A stretch of 40,245 bases of DNA from IMCC2047 sp041395865 (lineage in GTDB: Bacteria; Pseudomonadota; Gammaproteobacteria; Pseudomonadales; IMCC2047), in NCBI GenBank assembly GCA_041395865.1, contig JAWKZQ010000020.1, positions 1 through 40,245 on the forward strand. The letters run 5' to 3'. The position numbers and the translations under genes are program-made. This document shows positions 8,362 to 16,031 of the stretch, one piece after another. Numbering within the stretch: the first letter of the stretch is position 1; every line of letters starts with the position of its first letter. The notes below the pieces were generated by a model. It was not told the origin of the DNA. It made no database searches and saw only the letters and a program-made list of their open reading frames with translations.

Positions 8362-10005
8362 TTAAACCTCATCAGTCACTTCAGTCAGCCCTTGATGGTG
8401 GCTTTCTGCCATACAAATACCGGGTCTAAAACTCTCGGCACAGGCCTCTGACATGGCGGCGGCAAAACTGTCCGGAATTCTGTTGGTGAGCAGGCAACCG
8501 GTTTCCGGGTAGGGATAAATTTCATCGAGACGTTTGACCTCCAGCTGGCTGGTGCGCCGGGAAATATAGGTGCGATTCAGTTCTGTGGGGTCGTCCAGGC
8601 CGGCGGACGCAACGATTTCCATCGCGGCTTTGACCGTCTGGCGGTGAAAGCGGGCAACACGCTGTGCCTTATCGTCAACCTCCAGGCCTGATGAGAGCCT
8701 TGGGTCCTGGGTTGCCACCCCGGTGGGACAGCGGTTGGTATTGCAGGTCAGCGACTGTACGCAGCCCAGCGCAATCATCATGCCGCGGGCGCTGTTGCAG
8801 GCATCGGCACCCAAGGCGATGTTCCTGACCAGGTGAAAGCCGGTAAAGACTTTGCCGCTGGCAATGACCTTGATCTCTTTTTTCAGGTTGAAACCGATCA
8901 GGGTGTCGCAGATAAAGGGCAGCGCCTCGCGCAGGGGCATGCCGACAGAATTGGAGTATTCCAGGGGTGCGGCTCCGGTGCCGCCTTCGCCGCCGTCAAC
9001 GGTAATAAAATCCGGTTTGATACCGCTTTTAACCATGGCCATGCACAGCGCAACAAATTCACTGGGACGCCCCACCGCCAGTTTAAAGCCGATGGGTTTA
9101 CCCCCCGATAGTTCACGCAGTTGCTGGATGAAGGCCATCATTTCCATGGGCGTGCCAAACGCGCTGTGTGTGGGAGGCGATTTGACGGTTGTGCCGGGTT
9201 CCACCAGGCGAATGCGGGCGATTTCCTCAGTGTTTTTGTCGGCCGGCAGAATACCGCCGTGCCCCGGTTTTGCGCCCTGCGAGAGTTTTATTTCGATCAT
9301 CTTGATGGCATCGAGGATGGCTGTTTTCTGGAAGTGTTCGGGGGAAAAAGTACCATCGGGGTTTCGGCAACCAAAGTAGCCGGTGCCGATTTGCCACACC
9401 AGGTCGCCGCCGTTTTCAAGGTGGTAGGGGCTGACACTGCCTTCGCCGCTGTTGTGGTAAAAGCCGCCGATGAGCGCCCCCCTGTTGAGTGCCCGGATGG
9501 CGTTATGGCTGAGGGCGCCGAAACTCATGGCTGAAATGTTCAGGATGCTGGCACGGTAGGGCTGCTTGCAATCCGGGCCGCCGATGCGAATGCGCGGATC
9601 CGGGTTATCGGTGTCGATATGGCTGGACGCGATGGAGTGCCCGATCCACTCATAACCGACACACTGGGTGTCCACTTTGGTGCCGTAAGGCTCGGTATCC
9701 ATGGCGCCCTTGGCGCGGCGGTAAATAACCGAGCGGAACATGCGGTTAATGGGCGTGCCGCTGGTTTCGGATTCGAAAAAATACTGGCGCAGGAAGGGGC
9801 GGAAAAACTCCATGATCCAGCGACCATGCCCGGTGACGGGAAAGTTGCGCCACAGCGTATGCCGGGTCTGGCTCACGTCGTAAATGCCCAGCAGGACTAA
9901 CGGGACAAGGAGGATCAGGCTCCATAGAACCGGGGGCCAGAAGAGCGCGATTAAGAAGATAACCAGCAGGGAGTAGATGGCAATATGGACAAACCTTTTT
10001 CTCAT
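8362..10005 (-). CDS. Membrane-anchored FMN-binding glutamate synthase-like protein
   Basis: A 547-residue protein equivalent to the FMN-binding synthase half of the GltB large subunit, without the glutaminase domain. Two hydrophobic helices at about residues 5-43 would anchor it in the inner membrane. The body has the FMN/substrate barrel (GFKLAVGRPSEF, ITVDGGEGGTGAAPLEYSN) and the cysteine cluster GCVQSLTCNTNRCPTGVATQDP that matches the 3Fe-4S region of glutamate synthases. Such stand-alone proteins are common in proteobacteria; their substrate and electron partner are mostly untested. The start at 10005 is supported by AAGGGG nine bases upstream. It converges on the DUF454 gene with only 39 bases between stops. 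Confidence 0.88.
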   Translation of the reverse strand: MRKRFVHIAIYSLLVIFLIALFWPPVLWSLILLVPLVLLGIYDVSQTRHTLWRNFPVTGHGRWIMEFFRPFLRQYFFESETSGTPINRMFRSVIYRRAKGAMDTEPYGTKVDTQCVGYEWIGHSIASSHIDTDNPDPRIRIGGPDCKQPYRASILNISAMSFGALSHNAIRALNRGALIGGFYHNSGEGSVSPYHLENGGDLVWQIGTGYFGCRNPDGTFSPEHFQKTAILDAIKMIEIKLSQGAKPGHGGILPADKNTEEIARIRLVEPGTTVKSPPTHSAFGTPMEMMAFIQQLRELSGGKPIGFKLAVGRPSEFVALCMAMVKSGIKPDFITVDGGEGGTGAAPLEYSNSVGMPLREALPFICDTLIGFNLKKEIKVIASGKVFTGFHLVRNIALGADACNSARGMMIALGCVQSLTCNTNRCPTGVATQDPRLSSGLEVDDKAQRVARFHRQTVKAAMEIVASAGLDDPTELNRTYISRRTSQLEVKRLDEIYPYPETGCLLTNRIPDSFAAAMSEACAESFRPGICMAESHHQGLTEVTDEV

Positions 10006-10327
10006 CGGGCGATTCCCCTTCATTGGGCTGGGATGTTTGCAATCGGCTTTCCCAATTCTATAACAGTTCCTGTCCGCCGAAATCAGGCGATTTAAGGCAA
10101 CGGGTCTATCACTCGCTTTCCGTGACGCTGCTGCAAACCAGGCCAAGCAGGAACGGCGTTCCTGGAGGTTATGAAAGGAAAAGCCCCGGCGAGTTCGAAT
10201 AATGCTGCGTCCAAGCGGTTTTTTATGTTGTTACCGAAAGGAAAGCATCGCCGCCAGTGACATAAACTTTGATCAATTTGCCATGAGCTGCGGTCAGATA
10301 AAAAAATAGCTGAAAGTTGCCTTCACG
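10006..10327. other. Divergent intergenic region before tdh
   Basis: This 322-base gap separates the minus-strand flavoprotein from tdh and must carry promoters for both. It holds a perfect 7-bp inverted repeat with a 3-base gap (CAGGAAC-GGC-GTTCCTG, 10148-10164) and a possible short ORF just after it. A TTTGATCAATTT stretch at about 10267-10278 resembles only half of an FNR-type site. I could not place a convincing -35/-10 pair for tdh. Confidence 0.4.
10171..10260 (+). CDS. Possible short basic peptide (29 codons) upstream of tdh
   Basis: An ATG at 10171 opens a 29-residue frame that ends at TGA 10258-10260. The peptide is strongly basic (eight lysines and arginines, ending in KGKHRRQ) and has no threonine, so it does not look like a threonine-sensing leader. 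A GGAGG lies only two bases before the ATG, which is closer than ideal, and a perfect inverted repeat ends six bases before the ATG. It could be a leader peptide for tdh-kbl, an independent small protein, or chance. Confidence 0.25.
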   Translation: MKGKAPASSNNAASKRFFMLLPKGKHRRQ

Positions 10328-11368
10328 ATGAAAGCACTGGTCAAAGCGCAAGCACTTCCCGGTTTATGGCTGCAGGATGTTCCTGTTCCCGAGGTTGGCA
10401 TTAACGATGTGTTAGTGCGGGTATTGCGGACCGCTATCTGCGGTACGGACCTGCATATTTATAACTGGGATGCCTGGGCGCAAAAAGCGATTCCTGTTCC
10501 CCTCACGGTCGGCCATGAGTTTGTGGGTGAAATTGTCGAGGTGGGCAGCAATGTGCTCGACTTCAAACCCGGACAGATTGTGTCGGGCGAAGGGCATATT
10601 GTTTGTGGGCGTTGCCGAAACTGCATGGCGGGCCGGCGTCACCTCTGTGCCCATACTCGGGGCATCGGGGTCAGCTACCCGGGGGCTTTTGCCGAGTACA
10701 TTGCCTTGCCAATGTCCAATGTCTGGGAGCACCGACCTGGTGTTGATCTGGATATTGCCGCTATTTTTGACCCTTTCGGGAATGCGGTGCATACAGCGCT
10801 TAAGTATGACCTGCTTGGCGAGGATGTCCTTATCACAGGAGCCGGCCCCATAGGCCTGATGGCGGCGGCTGTGTGCCGCCATGCCGGAGCCCGCCATATT
10901 GTCATTACCGATACTCATCCGGATCGCCTGGCTTTGGCTGAACGATTGGGGGCGACGCTTGCGGTCAATGCCAGTTCCCTGAATCTCCAGCAGGTTCAGC
11001 AACAGCTCGGGATGACCGAAGGTTTCGACGTGGGACTGGAAATGTCCGGCAGCCCCGAGGCGCTTCGGGAGATGCTTAACAACCTGTGTCACGGCGGCAA
11101 GATTGCCATGCTGGGCATTCCCGAGCAGGAATACGCCATCGATTGGAACCTGGTGATCTTCAATATGCTCACCATCAAGGGAATTTACGGCCGGGAAATG
11201 TACGAGAGCTGGTACAAGATGTCGGTTCTGATCGAACAGGGCCTGGATATTTCGCCCGTCATCACCCACCGCTTCCATTACACGGATTATGAACAGGCCT
11301 TCGAGGCTATGCGTGCGGGGCGTGCCTGCAAGGTGGTGTTGAATTGGGCAGAGCCGACAGGAGCCTAG
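10328..11368 (+). CDS. tdh: L-threonine 3-dehydrogenase
   Basis: Tdh oxidises L-threonine with NAD+ to 2-amino-3-ketobutyrate, the first step of threonine breakdown to glycine and acetyl-CoA. The 346-residue product is a zinc-dependent medium-chain dehydrogenase. The catalytic zinc ligands Cys38, His63 and Glu64 (ICGTDLH, VGHEF) and the structural zinc cysteines 93, 96, 99 and 107 are all present. The Rossmann segment is VLITGAGPIGLMAAAVCRHAGA. The numbering agrees with the E. coli enzyme. The kbl gene starts three bases after the stop, so the two proteins are made from one message and can hand over the unstable ketobutyrate. Confidence 0.97.
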   Translation: MKALVKAQALPGLWLQDVPVPEVGINDVLVRVLRTAICGTDLHIYNWDAWAQKAIPVPLTVGHEFVGEIVEVGSNVLDFKPGQIVSGEGHIVCGRCRNCMAGRRHLCAHTRGIGVSYPGAFAEYIALPMSNVWEHRPGVDLDIAAIFDPFGNAVHTALKYDLLGEDVLITGAGPIGLMAAAVCRHAGARHIVITDTHPDRLALAERLGATLAVNASSLNLQQVQQQLGMTEGFDVGLEMSGSPEALREMLNNLCHGGKIAMLGIPEQEYAIDWNLVIFNMLTIKGIYGREMYESWYKMSVLIEQGLDISPVITHRFHYTDYEQAFEAMRAGRACKVVLNWAEPTGA

Positions 11369-11371
11369 CCT

Positions 11372-12559
11372 ATGTACGAGCACATCAAACAGCATCTGGT
11401 GAGCGAACTTGAGGCCATTCGGTCTGCCGGGCTGTACAAGCAGGAACGCGAAATCACCACGCCGCAGGGCCACCATATTGGCGTCGGTGGCGGGCGCGAG
11501 GTCTTGAACCTCTGTGCCAATAACTATCTGGGACTGGCCCAGCATCCCGATATTAAAGCAGCCGCCCAACAGGGGTTGGAGGCGTGGGGGTACGGTCTGG
11601 CATCGGTACGTTTTATCTGCGGGACACAGTCCATACACCGGCGGCTTGAAAACCGGCTCTCCAGTTTTCTCGGCATGGAGGATACCCTTCTTTATTCCTC
11701 CTGCTTCGACGCCAACGGCGGCTTGTTTGAAACCCTGTTAAGCGAGCAGGATGCCATCATTTCTGATCAGCTTAACCATGCCAGCATTATCGACGGTATA
11801 CGCCTGTGCAAGGCACAGCGTTATCGCTACCGCAATAACGACATGACGGACCTTGAAGCACAATTGAAGAACGCTGACCGCAGAGGCGCACGTTTCAAAC
11901 TGATCAGTACCGATGGCGTTTTCTCCATGGATGGTTTTATCGCGCGCCTGGATGAGATCTGCGCGTTGGCACAACAATACGATGCGCTGGTTCATTGCGA
12001 TGATGCGCATGCCACCGGTTTTATGGGAGCCAATGGGCGCGGTACGCACGAATACCGCAACTGTATGGCGCGTATCGATATCATTACCGGCACGCTGGGC
12101 AAGGCCTTGGGCGGTGCCAGCGGCGGTTTTACCAGCGCCCGCAAGGAAATTGTCGAGTTGCTGCGCCAGCGCTCGCGCCCGTACCTGTTTTCCAATTCAG
12201 TCGCGCCACCGATGGTGGCTGGCGCATTGAAAGCCCTGGAGCTGGTTTCTTCCAATGCGTTACGGGACCGGCTACAGGAAAACAGCCGTTATTTTCGTGC
12301 GGGGATGGAAAGCCTGGGGTTTGAACTGTTGCCCGGTGAGCACCCCATCATTCCGGTGATGATTTACGACGCCGCTAAAGCCGCTGCATTAGCCAACGCC
12401 CTGATGGATGAGGGCGTTTATGTGACGGCTTTCTCTTACCCCGTGGTTCCGGAAGGCAAGGCACGAATACGCACCCAAATGTCGTCGGCTTTTCGACGTC
12501 AGGACCTGGATTTTGCCCTGCAAGCCTTTGAAAGCGCCAAGCGAAAGCTTCGGCTCTAA
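11372..12559 (+). CDS. kbl: Glycine C-acetyltransferase (2-amino-3-ketobutyrate CoA ligase)
   Basis: Kbl cleaves 2-amino-3-ketobutyrate with CoA to glycine and acetyl-CoA. The 395-residue protein belongs to the PLP-dependent alpha-oxoamine synthases. The PLP lysine is Lys244 in ITGTLGKALGGASGG, the cofactor aspartate and histidine are in VHCDDAHATGFMG, and LCANNYLGLAQHP is the N-terminal family block. Length and lysine position match E. coli Kbl. The order here is tdh then kbl, the reverse of E. coli. It forms a tight two-gene operon with tdh, and the following phosphoribosyltransferase begins 40 bases later and may be read through. Confidence 0.97.
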   Translation: MYEHIKQHLVSELEAIRSAGLYKQEREITTPQGHHIGVGGGREVLNLCANNYLGLAQHPDIKAAAQQGLEAWGYGLASVRFICGTQSIHRRLENRLSSFLGMEDTLLYSSCFDANGGLFETLLSEQDAIISDQLNHASIIDGIRLCKAQRYRYRNNDMTDLEAQLKNADRRGARFKLISTDGVFSMDGFIARLDEICALAQQYDALVHCDDAHATGFMGANGRGTHEYRNCMARIDIITGTLGKALGGASGGFTSARKEIVELLRQRSRPYLFSNSVAPPMVAGALKALELVSSNALRDRLQENSRYFRAGMESLGFELLPGEHPIIPVMIYDAAKAAALANALMDEGVYVTAFSYPVVPEGKARIRTQMSSAFRRQDLDFALQAFESAKRKLRL

Positions 12560-12599
12560 CCCTATCGAGATAATTGACAATGCGCCCCCGGAGCAAATG

Positions 12600-13259
12600 A
12601 TGACAGTCTTTAAGGATCGAACCGATGCCGGCCAGCAACTGGCCAAGGCGCTTGACGAGTTCGCCGGTAACGACAATGTGGTGGTACTGGCCTTGCCCAG
12701 AGGCGGGGTGCCGGTGGCCTATGAGGTGGCCAGGGCGCTGCAGGCTCCGCTGGACGTGATGGTGGTGCGCAAATTGGGTGTGCCGGGCCAACGGGAATTG
12801 GCGATGGGAGCCATTGCTTCGAGAAACATCCGGGTGATGAATGAGGGAATCGTCAATCAATTGGCTATTCCACAAAAGGCCATCGATGAGGTGGTGGAAG
12901 AGGAGCGCATCGAACTGGAGCGGCGTGAGCGCCTTTACCGGGGTTCGGAAGGTCGTTGTGATATTAAGGGGAAGGTTATTATTTTGGTTGACGATGGCAT
13001 TGCTACCGGCGCGACCATGCGTGCCGCGATCGCGGCCATTAAACAGCAACAACCAAAGCAGCTTGTAGTCGCTGTGCCGACCGCAGCATTGGATACCTGC
13101 CAATTGATCAGTGACGAGGTGGATCGAATGGTCTGTCTGTCAACGCCCGAGCCCTATATCGCCGTGGGCTGCTGGTATCGGCGTTTCTCACAGACCCGTG
13201 ATGATGAAGTCACGCAACTGCTGGAAAAGGCCGCTAACTATGTGAAGCGCAGTGATTGA
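12600..13259 (+). CDS. Phosphoribosyltransferase family protein (COG1926 type)
   Basis: A 219-residue type I phosphoribosyltransferase-fold protein. The PRPP-binding loop is VIILVDDGIATGATMRAAIAAIK (about residues 125-147), preceded by the N-terminal ALPRGGVPVAYEVARAL block. A flexible, charged hood (VVEEERIELERRERLYRG) follows the dinucleotide-like segment. In some bacteria this domain is fused to a dienelactone hydrolase-type domain (for example Mycobacterium Rv0571c). Here the two are adjacent separate genes in the same order. The substrate is unknown. ATG 12600 is preferred over the adjacent ATG 12597 because a GGAG lies six bases before it. Confidence 0.85.
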   Translation: MTVFKDRTDAGQQLAKALDEFAGNDNVVVLALPRGGVPVAYEVARALQAPLDVMVVRKLGVPGQRELAMGAIASRNIRVMNEGIVNQLAIPQKAIDEVVEEERIELERRERLYRGSEGRCDIKGKVIILVDDGIATGATMRAAIAAIKQQQPKQLVVAVPTAALDTCQLISDEVDRMVCLSTPEPYIAVGCWYRRFSQTRDDEVTQLLEKAANYVKRSD

Positions 13260-13280
13260 TTCATATAAGGGAGCATCCTT

Positions 13281-13979
13281 ATGAGCAGGTCAAACCAACA
13301 GGAATTTGATGAACAGCCGGTTCAAATACGTGTCGGCTCTGTCATGCTGGAAGGTGATCTGGTAATACCGCAGGGTACCTCAGGGCTCGTGTTATTTGCC
13401 CATGGCAGCGGCAGTAGCCGGCACAGCCGTCGTAACCGTTTTGTTGCCCGGTGTTTGCAGCAGGCCGGATTAGCTACCCTGCTGTTTGACTTGCTGACAG
13501 CCGAGGAAGAAAAGGTGGATGTGCTGACACGCGAGCCCCGTTTTGATATTGACCTGCTGACTCGGCGCCTGGCGGGTGCCACGAGCTGGTTCAGACAGCA
13601 ACACGGAGCGGAACGCCTGGCTATCGGCTATTTTGGTGCAAGCACCGGTGCCGCGGCGGCTTTGCGAGCGGCCGCCCAGTTGCCCGATAAGGTGCGAGCG
13701 GTTGTCTCACGAGGCGGTCGACCGGACCTTGCCATGGAAGATCTGGCTCGCGTCCAGGCCCCGACCCTGCTGATTGTGGGTGGTTGGGATGAACAGGTGC
13801 TGGCGTTAAATCGTCTGGCCCAACGCCAGCTAACCGTGCAAAGCAGGCTGGAAATTGTACCGAGAGCAACGCATTTGTTTGAGGAGCCGGGGGCGCTCGA
13901 ACAGGTTGCGGAATTGGCAAAGCGCTGGTTTGTTCAACACTTAACCCTCAACGCGGCAGGTGAGGCTTCTCGCCAGTAG
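13281..13979 (+). CDS. Alpha/beta hydrolase, dienelactone hydrolase-like
   Basis: A 232-residue cytoplasmic alpha/beta hydrolase. The nucleophile elbow is GYFGASTGAAAAL, the acid is in IVGGWDEQVL and the histidine in RATHLFEEPG. The oxyanion-hole segment FAHGSGSSRHSRRNR is characteristic of the group that partners COG1926 phosphoribosyltransferases. GGGAG lies before the ATG. It sits 21 bases after the first phosphoribosyltransferase and seven before the second, so all three are likely one operon. The physical pairing suggests that the hydrolase and the transferase act on the same small molecule, but no substrate can be read from the sequence. Confidence 0.87.
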   Translation: MSRSNQQEFDEQPVQIRVGSVMLEGDLVIPQGTSGLVLFAHGSGSSRHSRRNRFVARCLQQAGLATLLFDLLTAEEEKVDVLTREPRFDIDLLTRRLAGATSWFRQQHGAERLAIGYFGASTGAAAALRAAAQLPDKVRAVVSRGGRPDLAMEDLARVQAPTLLIVGGWDEQVLALNRLAQRQLTVQSRLEIVPRATHLFEEPGALEQVAELAKRWFVQHLTLNAAGEASRQ

Positions 13980-13986
13980 GATTGTT

Positions 13987-14604
13987 ATGGATAAAGATAA
14001 AATTGCCTGTGAATTGATTAGCTGGAATCGGTTTTACGAACGCTGTAATCAATTGGCTGATGTCATCAGCGCCGCTCCATACCAACCGGACCTTATTATT
14101 GCCATTGGCCGGGGCGGCTGGATTCCTGGGCGTGTGTTGTCCGACATGCTCGGGTTCTTCAATTTAACGTCGATTAAGGTCGAGCATTATCAGGAAACTC
14201 AACACCACCAGGTGGCACAAGTCCGTTACCCGCTTACGGCGGCTGTTGATGGCTTGCGTGTTTTGATTCTCGATGACCTCTGTGACAGCGGCGACACCTT
14301 CGAGGTGGCAGTTGAGCACGTGCGCTCAAAAGGCAACCCCTTGGACATTAAAACGGCCTGTCTGCTGTATAAACAGGTGTCGTCCTTTGTGCCTGATTTT
14401 TATGTGGAAAAATTGCTGGAGTGGCGCTGGATTACGTTTCCCTGGGCCGTCGTTGAGGATATGACGGGCCTGTTGAAGCGAATTCATCTGCGGCCTTCCT
14501 CGAAGCATGAACTGCAGGCTGTGTTGCAGGACCAGTATGCGATTACGCTGGAACCGCTGACCGCCACAGCCATCTGGGATGCCCTGCAGCGGGATTTGCC
14601 GTAA
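13987..14604 (+). CDS. Phosphoribosyltransferase (xanthine/hypoxanthine-type fold)
   Basis: A 205-residue phosphoribosyltransferase. The N-terminal IIAIGRGGWIPGRVLSDML block is like purine phosphoribosyltransferases, and the PRPP loop is VLILDDLCDSGDTFEVAVEHV (about residues 93-113). The WITFPWAVVED segment resembles the base-recognition end of Gpt-like enzymes. It is unlike the COG1926 gene two positions upstream in sequence and loop. ATG 13987 is chosen because AGG lies six bases before it. Its stop is one base from that of the convergent oxidoreductase gene, leaving no room for a terminator. A purine base is the natural substrate guess; this is not proven. Confidence 0.85.
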   Translation: MDKDKIACELISWNRFYERCNQLADVISAAPYQPDLIIAIGRGGWIPGRVLSDMLGFFNLTSIKVEHYQETQHHQVAQVRYPLTAAVDGLRVLILDDLCDSGDTFEVAVEHVRSKGNPLDIKTACLLYKQVSSFVPDFYVEKLLEWRWITFPWAVVEDMTGLLKRIHLRPSSKHELQAVLQDQYAITLEPLTATAIWDALQRDLP

Positions 14605-14605
14605 T

Positions 14606-15952
14606 TTATAAGCCCGCCCAATCTTTTAAACGGTACCAGCGTTCCACGACGGGCACCATTTTGGGCGCCAGCGCCTGAAACGGATGACTGGGCAAGGCGG
14701 TTTCATCGAAGGGCGTTCTGCCTGCCTGCTGGTCGATAACCCGCTCTGCAATTTTTGCACCCAGGTAAACGGAGCGCGTGACCCCGGTCCCGCAGTAACC
14801 ACAGGCGAAATGAATGCCGTCCTCGTTAACCCCCAGGTGCGGTAAATCATCAAAGCTGTAGCCGATCAGGCCGGACCAGCAAAACTCGATACGGGTGCTT
14901 TGCAGTTCGGGGAAGACCCGCAGCATGTCGTTGCGCAGGTGCTGAAACGCTTCCCAGGACTGTTGCTTTTCGCCTTGGATGACATGGTCGCCCCAACGGC
15001 CCACCCGGCCGCCCCAGAGGATGCGTTTGCCATCGGGCGAGGCGCGGAAATAATGGAAGGCCCGGGCGGAGTTGCCATAGGCGCGCAGGTTCGGAATCAG
15101 CGACTTGACGGTTTCCACGGGCATTTCTTCGGTGGCGATGATGGCAGAGCCGACCGGCACAATGCGCTTTTCAGTTTCCTGGCCGGTATGACCGCCATAG
15201 CCGTTGGTGGCGAGGATGACGTTTCGGGCGAACAGCGATCCCGCGTCAGTTTGCAGCTCAAAACCCTCGTTTTTTCGTTGAATGCGCCTGACACAACAAT
15301 TCGCCTGTAAAAGCGCGCCCGCTGACTGCGCGGCCATTGTAATGCCGTGGTGCAATTTCCCCGGATGAACCAGCCCGTCCCCCGGTAGCAGGTATCCGCC
15401 GTAATAAAAATCGGTATTGACCTCGCGGTGCTGCTCACTGCGGGGAATCATTTCAAACGCCACCTGTGCCCGTTTATTGAGGGCCTCCATTTCACGGGCC
15501 ATGGCATCGTAATGCTCAGGGCGAACGGCGCCACGGAACCGTCCCACTTCCTGCAGGTCGCAGTCGATGTTTTTATCGGCAATCAGCTGTTTTAAATGTG
15601 TCAGCATTCGTACGCCTTCATTGAGCAGAATTTTGGCTTTCTCGGCACCGAAACGTGCCTCCAGCTTCCCAATCGGAATCTTCTGGTTGCCGCTGCCGAT
15701 CTGGCCGCCGTTACGGGTGCTGGCGCCAAAACCAATGGCTCCCTGATCCAGCAACAGGGTTTTTTTACCGGACTGGGCGAGGGTTAAGGCCGCCGATATG
15801 CCGGTGAATCCGCCGCCGACGATGACAACATCAATATCCTTTTGGTTGTGTAAATCTACCGGAACAGGTTGTAACAGCGGTGCAGCCTGCCACCAGAACG
15901 GGTGGTAGCGTGCGTGCTCAAAGGCGGGGGGTGAATTGTGCGAGGGCGCCAT
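14606..15952 (-). CDS. FAD-dependent amine oxidoreductase (OrdL/PuuB-like)
   Basis: A 448-residue D-amino-acid-oxidase-family flavoprotein. The FAD dinucleotide fold is VVIVGGGFTGISAALTLAQSGKKTLLLDQG, about residues 42-72, followed by GFGASTRNGGQIG, typical of gamma-glutamylputrescine oxidase and related enzymes. The C-terminal GYSFDDLPHLGV and HFACGYCGTGVTRSVYLG blocks also fit. Such enzymes oxidise a secondary or primary amine to an aldehyde. The upstream aldehyde dehydrogenase on the same strand, 79 bases away, could oxidise the product. The ATG at 15952 gives the family length; its AAGGAG is about 15 bases upstream, rather far. The exact substrate is not determined. Confidence 0.85.
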   Translation of the reverse strand: MAPSHNSPPAFEHARYHPFWWQAAPLLQPVPVDLHNQKDIDVVIVGGGFTGISAALTLAQSGKKTLLLDQGAIGFGASTRNGGQIGSGNQKIPIGKLEARFGAEKAKILLNEGVRMLTHLKQLIADKNIDCDLQEVGRFRGAVRPEHYDAMAREMEALNKRAQVAFEMIPRSEQHREVNTDFYYGGYLLPGDGLVHPGKLHHGITMAAQSAGALLQANCCVRRIQRKNEGFELQTDAGSLFARNVILATNGYGGHTGQETEKRIVPVGSAIIATEEMPVETVKSLIPNLRAYGNSARAFHYFRASPDGKRILWGGRVGRWGDHVIQGEKQQSWEAFQHLRNDMLRVFPELQSTRIEFCWSGLIGYSFDDLPHLGVNEDGIHFACGYCGTGVTRSVYLGAKIAERVIDQQAGRTPFDETALPSHPFQALAPKMVPVVERWYRLKDWAGL

Positions 15953-16031
15953 GGCGTCTATTTTGTGCTCCTTTATTCGGGTGTTCAACACGGCCTGGAA
16001 AAGGGAACCAGGTCGTGTTGAAGCGGGTTGC

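Noticed and set aside
10412..11638. A 408-codon minus-strand frame opposite tdh and kbl
   Set aside because: It covers the antisense of two clear metabolic genes and shows no domain or ribosome-binding site.
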